Positions 52,197-61,983 of a stretch of DNA of 64,000 bases are shown here, in pieces. Numbering within the stretch: position 1 is the first letter of the stretch; every line of letters begins with the position of its first letter. This DNA is from CBDANW01 sp965197825 (GTDB lineage Bacteria > Acidobacteriota > Vicinamibacteria > Marinacidobacterales > DATDRI01), in contig CBDANW010000003.1 in NCBI GenBank assembly GCA_965197825.1, positions 2,542,001 through 2,606,000 of the forward strand, in the 5' to 3' direction. A program made the translations under genes and the position numbers. Below the pieces are notes generated by a model, which did not search any database, was not told the origin of the DNA, and saw only the letters and a program-made list of their open reading frames with translations.

Positions 52197-52990
52197 CCGT
52201 AGGCTTTACAATCGTCTGGCCCGAGGGTGTTATCTTCAGATCCATGATGACGTACCACGTGCAATTCCTACTGCTCGTTCTAGCTGGCTGGGTCAACCGC
52301 CAGCAGCAGGATGTGATCGACTACCTGCAAGAGGAGAACCGTGTGCTCCGAGCCGGGCTTCGGGGCAAGCGTCTCAGGCTCTCGGACGACGACCGGCGCA
52401 GGCTCGCCGTCAAGGCCCAGGCTTTGGGCCGCGAGGCGCTGGCCCAGATTGCGTTGGTTGCCACACCCGCTACGCTTCTGCGTTGGTACCGCTGCCTCAT
52501 CGCAGCCAAGTACGATGGCAGCAAGAACCGGAGCCCAGGCCGACCTCCGACGGCGAAGGACATCCGTGAGCTCATTGTGCGCGTGGCGCAGGAGAACCCG
52601 ACGTGGGGATATACGCGCCTGCGGGGTGTACTCAAGAACCTAGGACATGAACTCGGACGCAACACCATCAAGAGGCTCCTCGCCGAGCACGGTATCGCGC
52701 CGGCTCCGGAGCGGGGCAAGAGCATGTCGTGGAGCACCTTCATCAAGGCTCATTGGGGCGCTATCGCTGCGACAGACCTGTTCACCGTCGAGGTTGTGAA
52801 CCCGTTCGGGCTCGTCCGCTACCATGTCCTGTTTGTCATCGATATCGCCACTCGCTGCGTGTGCATCGGTGGGATGACCTCGGACCCAAACGGGGAGTGG
52901 ATGAAGCAGGTGGCAAGAAACCTCACTGACATGTGGGATGGTTTCCTCCTCGGCAAGCGATACCTCATCCACGACCGGGACCCGCTATTC
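52197..52990 (+). mobile_element. Integrase-core IS, second large copy
   Basis: It starts within the leader (CCGTAGGCTTTACAATCG) and carries the transposase up to the point where IS256 copy D is inserted. The outer terminal repeat of the leader side is replaced by the right-end type repeat B. Confidence 0.75.
52244..52990 (+). pseudogene. Integrase-core transposase, cut by IS256
   Basis: The frame is clean over 249 residues: MMTYHVQFLLLVLAGW, the helix-turn-helix region with LSDDDRRRLAVKAQALG, LRWYRCLIAAKYDGS, WGYTRLRGVLKNLG, AATDLFTVEV (first Asp) and YLIHDRDPLF (second Asp). The catalytic Glu and the C-terminus are missing. This copy lacks the frameshift of the copy at 28431 and shows the normal join ATPATLLRWYR. 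Confidence 0.85.
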
Positions 52991-54354
52991 GAGCTACCCT
53001 CAGAAGGTGTGGAAATAAAGTAAAGGCGGAGTAACCTTCCGCGTCACGAAACACGGCGTGAAGGGGCCAACGGAAGGAGACACCGCCATGAAGGAAAAGA
53101 CCACAGGACGACGGAGCTCGTCAAGGGTGGCTTGGGAGTCGCTGGAGAAGTGGGCGAGGCTTGAGATCCAGGATTGGGTGCAGGAGCCGATGGTAGCCGA
53201 AGTCACGGAGCTTCTCGGGCGTGAGAAATCGGAGAGACGGAAGCCCGTGGACACAACGGCGGGCTATCGAAATGGATACGGTAAGCCTCGGAAGCTGACG
53301 ATGAGCGTGGGCACAGTGACGGTTCGCCGGCCGAGAGTACGGAACGTGGAGGAGAGGTTCGAAAGTCGAGTGCTTCCGCTGTTCAAGCGTCGGAGCGAAA
53401 CGGTGAGCGAGTTGATTCCGGAGCTGTACCTGCATGGACTAGCTCACGGAGATTTCGATCTGTCGCTCCGCGGGCTTCTAGGGGAGGACGCTCCACTTTC
53501 TCCCAGCACGGTGTCGCGGCTGAAACAGAAATGGCAGGGAGAGTACGAGCAGTGGCTAGCTCGCCCACTGGAAGAACTCGAGCTCGTGTACCTGTGGGTA
53601 GATGGCGTGTACGTGAAGGCCGGCCTTGAGAAGGACAAGGCGGCGGTGCTAGTTGCGGTTGGTGGCCTGTCCGACGGGACGAAAATCGTCCTGACGCTGG
53701 AGGCCGGGCATCGAGAATCCGAAGCGTCATGGTCGTCGCTGCTACGGAGACTGAAGAAGCGCGGTCTGAGATGTCCCCGTTTGGTGATCGGTGACGGGCA
53801 TCTGGGCCGCGACCCGAAACGTATTTCCAGAAGCTGAGGAACAGCGGTGCTGGAACCACCGAATCCTCAACGTACTGGACCGGATTCCGAAAAGGGACCA
53901 GGCGCAGGCCAAGCCGCTGTTGACGGCGATCCCCTACGCCACCAGCCTGCAGGAGTGCGAGACGAAGAAGACCAAGTTCCAGGATTGGTGCTTGCGCAAG
54001 GGTCTTCCGGGGGCCGCGCACGTGCTCGACGAGGACTGGGAGCGGATGGTCAGCTTCTATTCCTTTCCCAAGCCTCACTGGCAACACCTTCGCACGAGCA
54101 ACGTCGTGGAGTCACCGTTCGCTGCACTGAGATTGAGAACGGATGCGGCCAAAAGGTTCAAGAAAGTCGAGTCCGCCACTGCGACAATCTTCAAACTGCT
54201 TCTGGTTGCGGAGAAGAATTTTCGCCGGCTCAACGCACCGGAGCTGATGCGAGAGGTTCACCTGGGCGTTCGATTTGAAGATGGAGACAGGGTAACGGAG
54301 TCGTCGAAGGTTGCTGCTGCCTGAACTTTTTTACACACCTATTGACAAGAGCTC
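52991..54354 (+). mobile_element. IS256-family element, copy D (1364 bp, complete ends)
   Basis: Both ends are present (GAGCTACCC at 52991 and AAGAGCTC at 54354). Length is 8 bp less than the net length of copy A, exactly the size of the internal deletion. No target duplication is visible (GACCCGCTATTC on the left, CGGTCAACC on the right), so the flanks have been rearranged since insertion. Confidence 0.92.
53088..54324 (+). pseudogene. IS256-family transposase with 8-bp deletion
   Basis: ATG 53088 follows GGAAGGAGACACCGCC. The frame is normal to LVIGDGHLG, at the second catalytic Asp, then shifts because CATCTCGG is missing from the repeated CATCT-CGG-CATCT context. The downstream frame (TGIWAATRNVFPEAEEQRC onward to SSKVAAA) is intact. 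The same deletion is in copy C. Unless rescued by frameshifting, this copy cannot make a full transposase. Confidence 0.88.
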
Positions 54355-54388
54355 CGGTCAACCTCTTTTAGGGTTTGGCACCTCGACA

Positions 54389-54841
54389 CTACTGCTGCAA
54401 CTGAGACCTGGCTTCCTGGTAGGCCCTTTCCAATTCAGCGATGGCGCTCTCGATACCCGCGCGCATTTGTTCCATCGCCTCGCCGCTCTCGTCCTTCAGC
54501 CCCTCCAAGTCTTGCTGGATAGCCTGCCGTTGCTCGCCGAGGGGCCCCAACACCTGGTTGGCCTGCTGCACGGCATCGTCCCCATACTCGCCGGCCTGGG
54601 ATTTGAGGTTATCGATACCTCTTTGGATGGTCGTGAGCTTCGCTTCGACCTCGCTTTCGAACCCCGTCACGGCGTCCTCGAGGGCGTCGCCCGCGGTCTC
54701 GGCAGCCTCCTCCACGGCTCCCATGATGTCTTCTCCTGTTGTCGGCTCGGCCTCTTGCGTCTCGCTCGTGCCCCCACCACAGCCCATCGTCAACGAGAAC
54801 ATGACTCCGAGCACCGCCGATATGAATATGGATCGCTTCAT
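54389..54841 (-). CDS. Coiled-coil lipoprotein, 150 aa
   Basis: ATG 54841 follows AAGGAGGGAATCAACG. The signal peptide MKRSIFISAVLGVMFSLTMG ends in a lipobox with Cys at residue 21 (LTMG-C), so the protein is lipidated and anchored in a membrane. The rest is acidic and almost wholly helical (AETAGDALEDAVTGFESEVE, QQANQVLGPLGEQRQAIQQD, AIAELERAYQEARSQLQQ), typical of coiled coils. No enzymatic motif is seen. Function unknown; such proteins often act as spacers in the envelope. It is divergent from the hydrolase gene that follows. Confidence 0.8.
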   Translation of the reverse strand: MKRSIFISAVLGVMFSLTMGCGGGTSETQEAEPTTGEDIMGAVEEAAETAGDALEDAVTGFESEVEAKLTTIQRGIDNLKSQAGEYGDDAVQQANQVLGPLGEQRQAIQQDLEGLKDESGEAMEQMRAGIESAIAELERAYQEARSQLQQ

Positions 54842-54949
54842 CGTTGATTCCCTCCTTATTGTTCGAACTCCATGAATCCGAGGCAAAGCAATGCTTCTGC
54901 CAGGGACGTCATTCTACTCCATACCGCATATGTTACGATCGGCGCGGCG

Positions 54950-55648
54950 ATGGCGGACTTCGAGGAGATCCTTACCAAGTTCCCAGTCGAAATGGACGGG
55001 AAAGAGCTTGGAAAGGTCTCGGTCGTCGTGACGCGGCCCAAGAAATTCCATCTTGCCCTAATGTTGGCGCACGGTGCGGGTGGGAACTTGCACTCGCCGC
55101 CGCTCAAGGACATCACTCGCGGGTTGGCAGAGCAAGAAATCGCTGCCGCACGATTCAACTTCCTCTATAGCGAAAACAAGAAGAGAGCACCGGATCGTCA
55201 ACCGCAGCTCCTGGCGTGCTGGCGATCGGCCGCGGACTGGCTGAAGCAGGAGCTCGGCACGGCCTCCTTGTTCTTGGGCGGGAAGTCGATGGGCGGCCGC
55301 ATGGCGTCCTATCTCGCGGCAGAAGGCTACCCGTGCGCCGGGCTCGTTTTCCTCGGTTATCCTCTCCATCCTCCCGGGAAAACGGATCGCCTTCGCAAAG
55401 CCCATCTGCCCGGCATTTCGGTACCGATGCTCTTTATCGCGGGTACGCGCGATCCGTTCAGCAAGTTCGATTATCTACAGGCAACCCTCGAGGAGATCGG
55501 TGAGCTAGCTTCGCTCCACGTCATCGAGGACGGAGACCACTCTTTCAAGGTTCCCAAGCGGACCGGAAGGAGCGCCGCGGAGATTACGGCAGACATCCTC
55601 GACGCCACCGCCCGTTGGTTGAAGTCAGCAGCGGAACAGAGCAGATGA
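54950..55648 (+). CDS. Alpha/beta hydrolase (KANL3/Tex30 type)
   Basis: The 232-aa protein has the family's nucleophile elbow GGKSMGGRMASYLA, an oxyanion-side LAHGAGGNLHSP, the Asp in AGTRDPFSK and the His in DGDHSFKVPKR. These four motifs define the YcjY/KANL3-Tex30 group of small cytoplasmic hydrolases. The substrate is unknown. ATG 54950 (MADFEEILTKF) is used because homology begins there; the frame opens at 54872, but there is no ribosome binding site for that start. It is convergent with the cytochrome gene, whose repaired stop is 27 bases away. Confidence 0.85.
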   Translation: MADFEEILTKFPVEMDGKELGKVSVVVTRPKKFHLALMLAHGAGGNLHSPPLKDITRGLAEQEIAAARFNFLYSENKKRAPDRQPQLLACWRSAADWLKQELGTASLFLGGKSMGGRMASYLAAEGYPCAGLVFLGYPLHPPGKTDRLRKAHLPGISVPMLFIAGTRDPFSKFDYLQATLEEIGELASLHVIEDGDHSFKVPKRTGRSAAEITADILDATARWLKSAAEQSR

Positions 55649-55674
55649 TTGCAGCCCAATCGCGCGGTCGAGCG

Positions 55675-56398
55675 CTAGGGATTGGCCAGTTCGTGTAGCA
55701 GGGGGCGAGGGTAAGCCTTTCCTCCAGCTCCGCGAAGTCGAACGAATGGGCCGTGTTGACCGCTTCGATGAGCGGCACTTCGGCCTGTTGGTACGCTTCT
55801 TCGAAACGGGCACGTCGGTCGGCGTCCTCGATACGTTCGATCAGCGGCGGCGCTTGAGAAAGCAATGCGCGAGTTTCCGACACTAACTCGAGGAGGAGCT
55901 GACCCAGAGCCGAGTAGTCCGGGTGATAGGAATCACCGCCTGGGTCGCCATGACACGGCTTGCATTGGCTGGCCAGTCTCTTCGGTGACAGAAGGTTCGC
56001 GGCGACTTCCCCGTGGCAGATGGAGCAGTTCGGCGAATCCTCGTCTCCCTCCTTCAACAAGTCGAAGTGCGCGCTTTTCTGAAATGCAACAAAAGGTCCG
56101 ATATGGCAACCACCGCACGATCGGGGAAGGTTGCGCCAATTCACCGGGCTGGCCGGGTTGCTGCTATGGAGGATTCCTTGATGCGCCCGGAACGACTCGA
56201 ACGTGTTACATTGCCTCCATGGCAGGCCTCGCAACCGACCGCATTGCGGCCGTGAGCGGAGTATTCCCAGTCAAGAAGATGAGACGCGAGCGGCGCGTCG
56301 GGGTTGGCCACGTGGCAATCGCCGCAACTACTCTGGGCCTGGATCTGAGGATTGGATAGCAGCAGTAGAAGCAGAGGAACTAGCGAGAACGGCAACAC
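55675..56398 (-). pseudogene. Secreted multihaem c-type cytochrome, two frameshifts
   Basis: ATG 56398 gives a signal peptide (LPFSLVPLLLLLLSNPQIQAQ) and five haem motifs: CGDCH, CEACH, CGGCH, CSICH and CKPCH. After CEACHGGN (about 56210) the frame shifts; the second frame runs NTFESFRAHQG onward. Near the end, at LTLA, a further shift is needed to reach RPLLHELANP and a TAG at 55675. Repaired, it is about 240 aa, an electron-transfer protein exported to the periplasm. The two indels suggest decay or assembly error. It is divergent from nothing in the immediate neighbourhood; the NHL gene upstream is on the same strand with a terminator between. Confidence 0.8.
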
Positions 56399-56459
56399 GG
56401 AACCTCCTTTCGAGCCGGGACGAGCCTAGCATAGACTCCAGGAGGCAAACAAAGAAGTC

Positions 56460-56495
56460 GGACGGCCGGGGCCAATCACGTTGCTCCGGCCGTCC
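56460..56495 (-). terminator. Rho-independent terminator of the NHL gene
   Basis: GGACGGCCGG (56460-56469) and CCGGCCGTCC (56486-56495) form a perfect 10-bp stem. On the minus strand it is followed by GACTTCTTTGTTT. It lies 42 bases after the NHL stop codon. Confidence 0.7.
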
Positions 56496-56536
56496 TACCT
56501 CTTATTCCCGTCTATTACTCCGCTGTCCGTCGTTGA

Positions 56537-57667
56537 CTAATCTGTGGGTGAATAGTGGAGCTCCGCACCCACCAGGTGCGCCGGGTCGGCGCCGGGCTTC
56601 GGACGGAACTTCGTCACGCGGCCGTTGAAGACCGAGGCGGAGTACAAGTTACCCTCCTCATCGACTGAAATCTGGTGCTCACCATTCAGGTACCCGAGGT
56701 TTCCGCCCGAGGTGCCCCAACCGTAGAGGAGTTTGCCGTTCAGATCGTACTTGAGGATCTTTTGGGTCACGCCGTCCGTCACCCAAAGATGCTGGTCGGC
56801 CGACATATGGACGTAGTAGGGCGATCGAATGTCGGGCCATTGATCGATAAACGTGCCGTTCTCGTCGAAGACCTGGACCCGGCTGTTCGAGCGATCCGAG
56901 ACGTAAACGCGGCGATCCTTTCCGACCGCAACGCTATGAACGGTGTTAAATTGACCTGGAGCAGTGCCCTCTTCACCCCAATCCATCAAGAAGTTGCCGT
57001 CCTTGTCGAACTTCGCGACGCGCTTGCCAACGTACCCGTCGCTGATGAAGAACGTCCCGTCGGGCAGCCAATCGATGTCGGTCGGCCGCATGAAGTGATT
57101 CCCGTCTCTCCCCGGAACGCCCCGCTCGCCGAGCGTCATCACCAGATCGCCGTCGTACGTGAACTTGTGGATGAGGTGCAGGTTGTCGTCGATCACCCAG
57201 ACGTGCTTGTCGGGATCGTAGGGGCTCATCTTGATCTTGTGCGGCCCGCGCCCGCCCGGCACATCGAAGAGCTGGTCGTGCTGGGTCCAGGCCTCGACCA
57301 TCTTGCCATTCCGATCCACCACGAAGATGCAATGCTCGTAGCGCCGTTCCCACAGGCGATTCAGAGTCTTGTCTCCTCCGGTGGTCCGCAGCCCCAGCTC
57401 TCCCCACGAGGCAAACGGCGCGACGTCGCGTGGAATGGGCAGCTCGCCGCGCATCGCGTACCAAATCCGGTCCACGTTCTCGGCGTAGACTCCACCGACC
57501 GATCCCCAGGTCCATCCGAGATGATCCCCGGGCAAGGGCTGTGGCCAATTAGGGACAGCGTCGTAGGGCCCGGATAAGCCCTCGCCTCCCTTGTCTTGCG
57601 TGAAGGCCATAGGCGCCAGCAACACCACGGCCAACAAAAGTATGAGTGATCCATATCGTGCGCGCAT
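56537..57667 (-). CDS. Secreted NHL-repeat (beta-propeller) protein
   Basis: AAGGAGAGTCACG precedes ATG 57667. A signal peptide (LILLLAVVLLAPMAFTQ) is followed by a six-blade NHL/SMP-30-like propeller: FVVDRNGKMVEAW, WVIDDNLHLIHKFTYDGD, RPTDIDWLPDGTFFISDG, HSVAVGKDRRVYVSDRSNSR and HQISVDEEGNLYSASV. Related proteins include peptidyl-alpha-hydroxyglycine lyase-like and other secreted propellers without a settled role. The 376-aa length is usual. The reading frame is intact and it is followed by a strong hairpin. Periplasmic or extracellular. Confidence 0.85.
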   Translation of the reverse strand: MRARYGSLILLLAVVLLAPMAFTQDKGGEGLSGPYDAVPNWPQPLPGDHLGWTWGSVGGVYAENVDRIWYAMRGELPIPRDVAPFASWGELGLRTTGGDKTLNRLWERRYEHCIFVVDRNGKMVEAWTQHDQLFDVPGGRGPHKIKMSPYDPDKHVWVIDDNLHLIHKFTYDGDLVMTLGERGVPGRDGNHFMRPTDIDWLPDGTFFISDGYVGKRVAKFDKDGNFLMDWGEEGTAPGQFNTVHSVAVGKDRRVYVSDRSNSRVQVFDENGTFIDQWPDIRSPYYVHMSADQHLWVTDGVTQKILKYDLNGKLLYGWGTSGGNLGYLNGEHQISVDEEGNLYSASVFNGRVTKFRPKPGADPAHLVGAELHYSPTD

Positions 57668-58119
57668 CGTGACTCTCCTTTCCCCTCTGTGCGTCGTCCC
57701 GTGTCACCGATGTGGCCCCGGCGTCAACCGGGTTGCACGGCCCTTCGCGACGGCATCCTAACTCATGATTCAACGGTGCAATCCCCGAGGCGACGGTGAG
57801 GGTGCCCTAGGCTCGGCCGGTCGCGGTCGTGGGAGCTCCCCCCACATCCTCAAACTCGCCCAGGTGTATGGGTTAGAATCACTGACCCGGTGCCGCAGGC
57901 CGGGAAGTAAGGATATGTTGAGAATTGTTTTTTTTTGTCGCGGAGCGGTTCGCGAGGTCTCTCGGTCTCGGCGCCACTGCCAACGGGCACACGCGGCTGC
58001 TCCGGTTTCTGAGCGGCGAGTTCTACGGGAGTAGATGGTTCACTGTGATATACTCTGTGATGGGAGTTTGGTTCTTCTTTTCCACCACCGGTTCAAAAAA
58101 AATTGACATAACCATCCGT
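57668..58119. other. Region upstream of the DUF5916 gene
   Basis: It holds the promoter region of the NHL gene (minus strand) and a plus-strand open frame after a run of nine T at 57929 (AERFARSLGLGATANGHTRL). That frame has no recognised homology and no ribosome binding site. Nothing else is seen. Confidence 0.3.
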
Positions 58120-60194
58120 ATGCCGTGCGCTTGGCCTAGGGCGTTCTGCGTCCTGCTATGGGTGATCCTTGCACCTCCCACTCTTTTCGCGGAGCGAGCT
58201 GAGGTTCCCGCCCCCGAATACCCAGTGATTGACGGGCCTACGCCCCCGTCGCCCCCGTCCGGTCGTGAGCCGGGACGACCAAGGTCGGATCACAATCCGC
58301 GCCACGCGTCTCGTGGAGCCCATCGTGCTGGACGGCCAACTCACGGAGCCGATCTACGCTGAGGTCTCGTCGATCGGCGGATTCATCCAGCAGGAGCCAC
58401 TCGAAGGCGAGCCGGCCACCGAACAGACGGAGGTCTGGGTCTTTTTCGATGTGACAACATCTACGTTGTCGCCAGGTGCTGGGACAGCCAACCGCACCGA
58501 ATGGTGGCCGACGAGATACGGAGAGACAACAATGCCATCGACAACAACGCGAACTTCGCCGTCATCTTTGATACGTTTCACGATCGACGCAACGGTTTCT
58601 TATTCCATACGAATCCCTTGAGCGCCATCTTCGACGGCCAGGTGACCGACGAGACCAATTTGAACTCGGATTGGAACACCGTCTGGCATGTAAAGACTGG
58701 TCTTTGGTCCGAAGGGTGGGCGGTTGAGATGGCCATCCTTTTTAAGTCGCTCCGCTACCAAGGATCGGACGCCGAAATCTGGGGCATCAATTTCCGACGC
58801 ATCGTGCAGTGGAAAAACGAGTGGAGCTATCTGACCCCGGTCCCCGCCGCCTACAATTGGCAGGGAATCCAGAAGCTTTCTACCGCGGGAACAATGGTGT
58901 GCCACGAACCGCCGAGGCAGGCCCTCAACCTGGAACTCAAGCCCTATGCGACCGCGGGCGTCCGAACGGATCTCGCAGCGGACGATCCCTATTCGAACGA
59001 CCTCGATGGCGACCTCGGATTGGATCTCAAGTACGGCCTGACTCGTGGCCTCACGGCCGACTTCACGTACAACACGGACTTCGCCCAGGTAGAAGCGGAC
59101 GAACAGCAAGTCAATCTCACGCGGTTCGGTCTTTTCTTTCCCGAGAAACGGGACTTCTTTCTAGAGGGGAAAGACGTGTTCGGTTTCTCTGGTGTCGCCG
59201 CCGGCCGCGGTGGTGGTAACACACCGATCATGTTCTTCAGCCGGCAAATCGGACTCGCCGACGACCTCGTCGTCCCGATCAATGCGGGAGGCCGAGTGAC
59301 GGGTCGTGCGGGTGCCTACACGCTCGGGATCCTTGCGATTCAGACCGATGGACTTCAGGACGAGGCCGTTCCTACGACGAATTTCGGCGTCTTCCGGCTC
59401 AAGCGGGACGTCCTTCGCCGCAGCAATATAGGCGTCATCGGCACATACCGCTCGCCCGCGACCGATGCCGACGGCGCGAACCAGCTGGTGGGCTTCGATG
59501 GAAACTTCTCCTTCTACGAGAACGTGGACATCAACACCTACTATGCGCGCACCGTCACGCCCGACAGGTCGGGGCGCGACTCGAGCTACCGGGGACGTTT
59601 TCAGTACGGCGGCGACCGGTACGGCTTAGAGTTCGAGCACCTGGTGGTCGAGGAGAATTTCAATCCCGAGATCGGCTTCACGCGACGCGAAAATCTCGAA
59701 CAGAGCCTCGGAAAGGTGCGTTTCAGCCCGCGCCCTCGAAGCATCGAGGCGATCCGCAAGTTCACCTTCGAGACCGGCGTGGACTACATCGAAAATGGGT
59801 CGGGGCTGCTCGAGTCCCGGCAGGTCGAATTTCAGTTCCAGACCGAGCTCGAGGTGGGAGATCAGATCCATTTTTCATACCGGCGCAACTACGAGTTCCT
59901 GGAGGATGAGTTCGATATCACTGATGACGTGATCATTCCAATCGGCGGATATACCTTCGACCGAGTCTCCGGCAACTATCGATTTGGGCCACAGCGAAGA
60001 GTATCGGGATCGGTTCGGCTGGAGACCGGTGGCTTAACCTGACGACCGCCAACGTTCGCTTTCGCTGGGAGTATCAGCCGGGAAGCGATCTCTTCATCGT
60101 CTACAGCGATGGGAGAGACACTCTGTCGAGTGGGTTCCCTACCCTCCAGGACCGTAGTCTGGTCGTGAAGTTCACCCGCCTCTTTCGGTTCTAG
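58120..60194 (+). pseudogene. DUF5916 / carbohydrate-binding family 9-like outer-membrane protein, three frameshifts
   Basis: A signal peptide (AFCVLLWVILAPPTLFAE) is followed by the CBM9-like domain (TRLVEPIVLDGQLTEPIYAE, then NIYVVARCWDSQPHRM) and the large C-terminal barrel domain DUF5916 (DFAQVEADEQQVNLTRFGLF, FPEKRDFFLEGKDVFGF) ending VVKFTRLFRF. The frame changes near 58255, 58449 and 60035. The last strand with its terminal Phe is only reached in the third frame (LNLTTANVRFRWEYQPG). Repaired length is about 690 aa. Such proteins lie in the outer membrane and may bind or pass sugars or other ligands; no direct function is known. Confidence 0.8.
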
Positions 60195-60205
60195 AAGAGC
60201 GCAAA

Positions 60206-60234
60206 CGGGGACAGCTATTTCGTAGCCGTCCCCG
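60206..60234. terminator. Hairpin after the DUF5916 gene
   Basis: CGGGGACAGCTA pairs with TAGCCGTCCCCG with one mismatch and a five-base loop, 11 bases after the stop. There is no T run after it in either direction. Confidence 0.5.
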
Positions 60235-60250
60235 CAACAGCAATCTGCGC

Positions 60251-60310
60251 TATCTGCTCGTTGCGCGACTGCCAGTGTATTCAAGAATAAAGAGACCGGT
60301 TCCGATCCGA
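60251..60310 (-). pseudogene. LVIVD-repeat protein, C-terminal scrap
   Basis: DRIGTGLFILEYTGS and a nearby stop match the C-terminus (DRVGTGLFILEYTGP) of the protein at 62941-64000. Only about 20 residues are left before TolB sequence begins on the other strand. Confidence 0.65.
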
Positions 60311-60872
60311 TCCGCGAGTTCAACCAGCACGTCGACTCCATGTCTCCCGATGGCCGAATGCTAGCTTTCCACGAGCATGGCCTCGCTCTTCCGGACCTCT
60401 GGGTTCTTTCGCTTGAAGGCGATGGCGAGCCACAACCGTTCCTCCAAACACCGTTCAATGAGGCCGCGTCCTGGTTCGCGCCTGACGGTCGCTGGTTGGC
60501 CTACGTGTCCAATGAATCGGGCAGGGTAGAGGTTTACGCACAACCGTTTCCCGGTCCCGGTGGTAAATACCAGATCTCGACGGAGGGGGGTCGGGGCCCA
60601 CTTTGGCACCGTCGCGAGCTTTTCTACCTCACCCCCAACGGCGGGATGATGGCAGTCGACATTGCCGCTGAGGGTGCGCTCACGGCAGGCACTCCCAGGT
60701 TGCTTTTCGAAAAAGCTGTGGCCTCAAATAGCCGCTTACGCCATACGACGTCACCCCTAATGGCGAGCGATTCGTAATGATTCTGCCAGAGGAGGATTCT
60801 GCCTGGATCCAACAAATCAACGTCGTCCTGAACTGGTTCGAGGAATTGAAACACCTCGTCCCGACGAACTGA
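60310..60872 (+). pseudogene. TolB/WD40-like beta-propeller, C-terminal fragment, frameshifted
   Basis: The frame reads IREFNQHVDSMSPDGRMLAF, APDGRWLAYVSNESGRVEVY and RELFYLTPNGGMMAV; at about 60740 it shifts, then reads YDVTPNGERFVMIL and NWFEELKHLVPTN with a TGA at 60872. It is parallel to the end of the kinase-TolB pseudogene at 62927 (YDVSPDGERFLMIK, WLDELKRLVPTN), so both derive from one gene family. The N-terminal kinase and first blades are missing. IS630 is inserted 2 bases after this stop. Confidence 0.8.
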
Positions 60873-61940
60873 CTAGTGGACTGTAACAACTGAACGTTTA
60901 GTGGTTTTAATGCGTCGTGACGGATCGTTGTAGGTCCACTTCACGGGCTTGGGGTCTTCGTTGTACTTGCGAATGTAGCGCATGATCTTGCGGGTCAGGT
61001 CGTGGGTTGACGTGAACACGCCTCGATGGATCAGGGCACGCTCGATCTTGGAGAACCAGAGTTCGATTTTGTTCAGCCAGGAGGAATATGTGGGTGTGAA
61101 GTGGAGTCGGACTTTTGGGTTGGCCTCGAGGAACTGTGCGACCTTGGCGGTCTTGTGAGCCGACAGATTGTCGAGGATGACATGTATTTCGCGCTTTCGC
61201 TTGTGGCTCGCAACCAGCTGCTCCAAGAAGGCGACGAACTCCTGGCTGGTATGGCGGCGGACAGTCTTGCCCAAAACCACCCCCGTCTTCGTGTCGAAGG
61301 CGGCGTAGAGAGAAAGCGTTCCATGCCGGACGTACTCGAAACCGTGTCGCTCGGCCCGCCCGGGAGACAACGGCAAGATCGGGTCCCGTCGATCCAGGGC
61401 TTGGATCGCCGTTTTCTCATCAATACAAAACACCGCAGCGTGCTGAGGTGGATTCATATATAGACCGATGATATCCGCTGCCTTCGTCTCGAAATCCGGA
61501 TCGTTGGAGGCCTTGTAATGCTCAATTCGGTGTGGCTGGAGACCATGCTTTTTCCAAGTGCGAGCCACCATCATGTGATGGATTCCCAGCTTCTTCGCAA
61601 GTCGACGCGTGCTCCAGTGAGTCGAGCCGTCGGTCGGTTTTTTCTGCGTCCACGAAAGAATCCGTGCTTCCATCCGAGGCGTGAGCACTTGAATCGGACG
61701 CCCCTCGTGACGCGCGTACAGACCTGCCAGACGCTCCTCCAAGAATCGGCGTTTCCACTTGCTGATAAAAGGCGCCGTGCAGCCCACCGTCTGCTGCACC
61801 TGCGTATAGCTTGCACCGTCTGCCAGCAAGAGCAACATCCGAGCGATCCGCGCGTCATCCGCTCGACCGCTACGGCTCGAAACTCGTTTGCCAAGCTCCC
61901 TATGTTCCGCTTGAGTCAACACAACGGCTCTCCCTCGCAT
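60873..61940 (-). CDS. IS630-family transposase
   Basis: The 355-aa protein starts at ATG 61940 (MRGRAVVLTQAEHRELGKRV); the longer frame from 61964 would begin within the terminal repeat. It has helix-turn-helix sequence (ASYTQVQQTVGCTAPFISKW) and the DDE triad in CIDEKTAIQAL, VILDNLSAHKT and NKIELWFSKIER. The TAG stop lies in the left terminal repeat. Compared with the fragment at 4063 it is nearly identical over the shared part. Confidence 0.92.
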   Translation of the reverse strand: MRGRAVVLTQAEHRELGKRVSSRSGRADDARIARMLLLLADGASYTQVQQTVGCTAPFISKWKRRFLEERLAGLYARHEGRPIQVLTPRMEARILSWTQKKPTDGSTHWSTRRLAKKLGIHHMMVARTWKKHGLQPHRIEHYKASNDPDFETKAADIIGLYMNPPQHAAVFCIDEKTAIQALDRRDPILPLSPGRAERHGFEYVRHGTLSLYAAFDTKTGVVLGKTVRRHTSQEFVAFLEQLVASHKRKREIHVILDNLSAHKTAKVAQFLEANPKVRLHFTPTYSSWLNKIELWFSKIERALIHRGVFTSTHDLTRKIMRYIRKYNEDPKPVKWTYNDPSRRIKTTKRSVVTVH

Positions 61941-61983
61941 GAGAGAGATATTACAACTAAACACTTAAATGTACAGTCCACTA
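60874..61983 (-). mobile_element. IS630-family element, complete
   Basis: The ends are TAGTGGACTGTAACAACTGA on the left and TAGTGGACTGTACATTTAAG in inverse on the right. TA is duplicated at 60874-60875 and 61982-61983, the standard IS630/Tc1 target. The transposase is intact, so this copy could be active. A truncated relative lies at 4063. Confidence 0.92.

Noticed and set aside
57925..58362. 145-aa plus-strand frame after a run of T as a gene or slippery-site fusion
   Set aside because: No homology, no ribosome binding site, and its later part is an out-of-phase reading of the DUF5916 signal peptide region.
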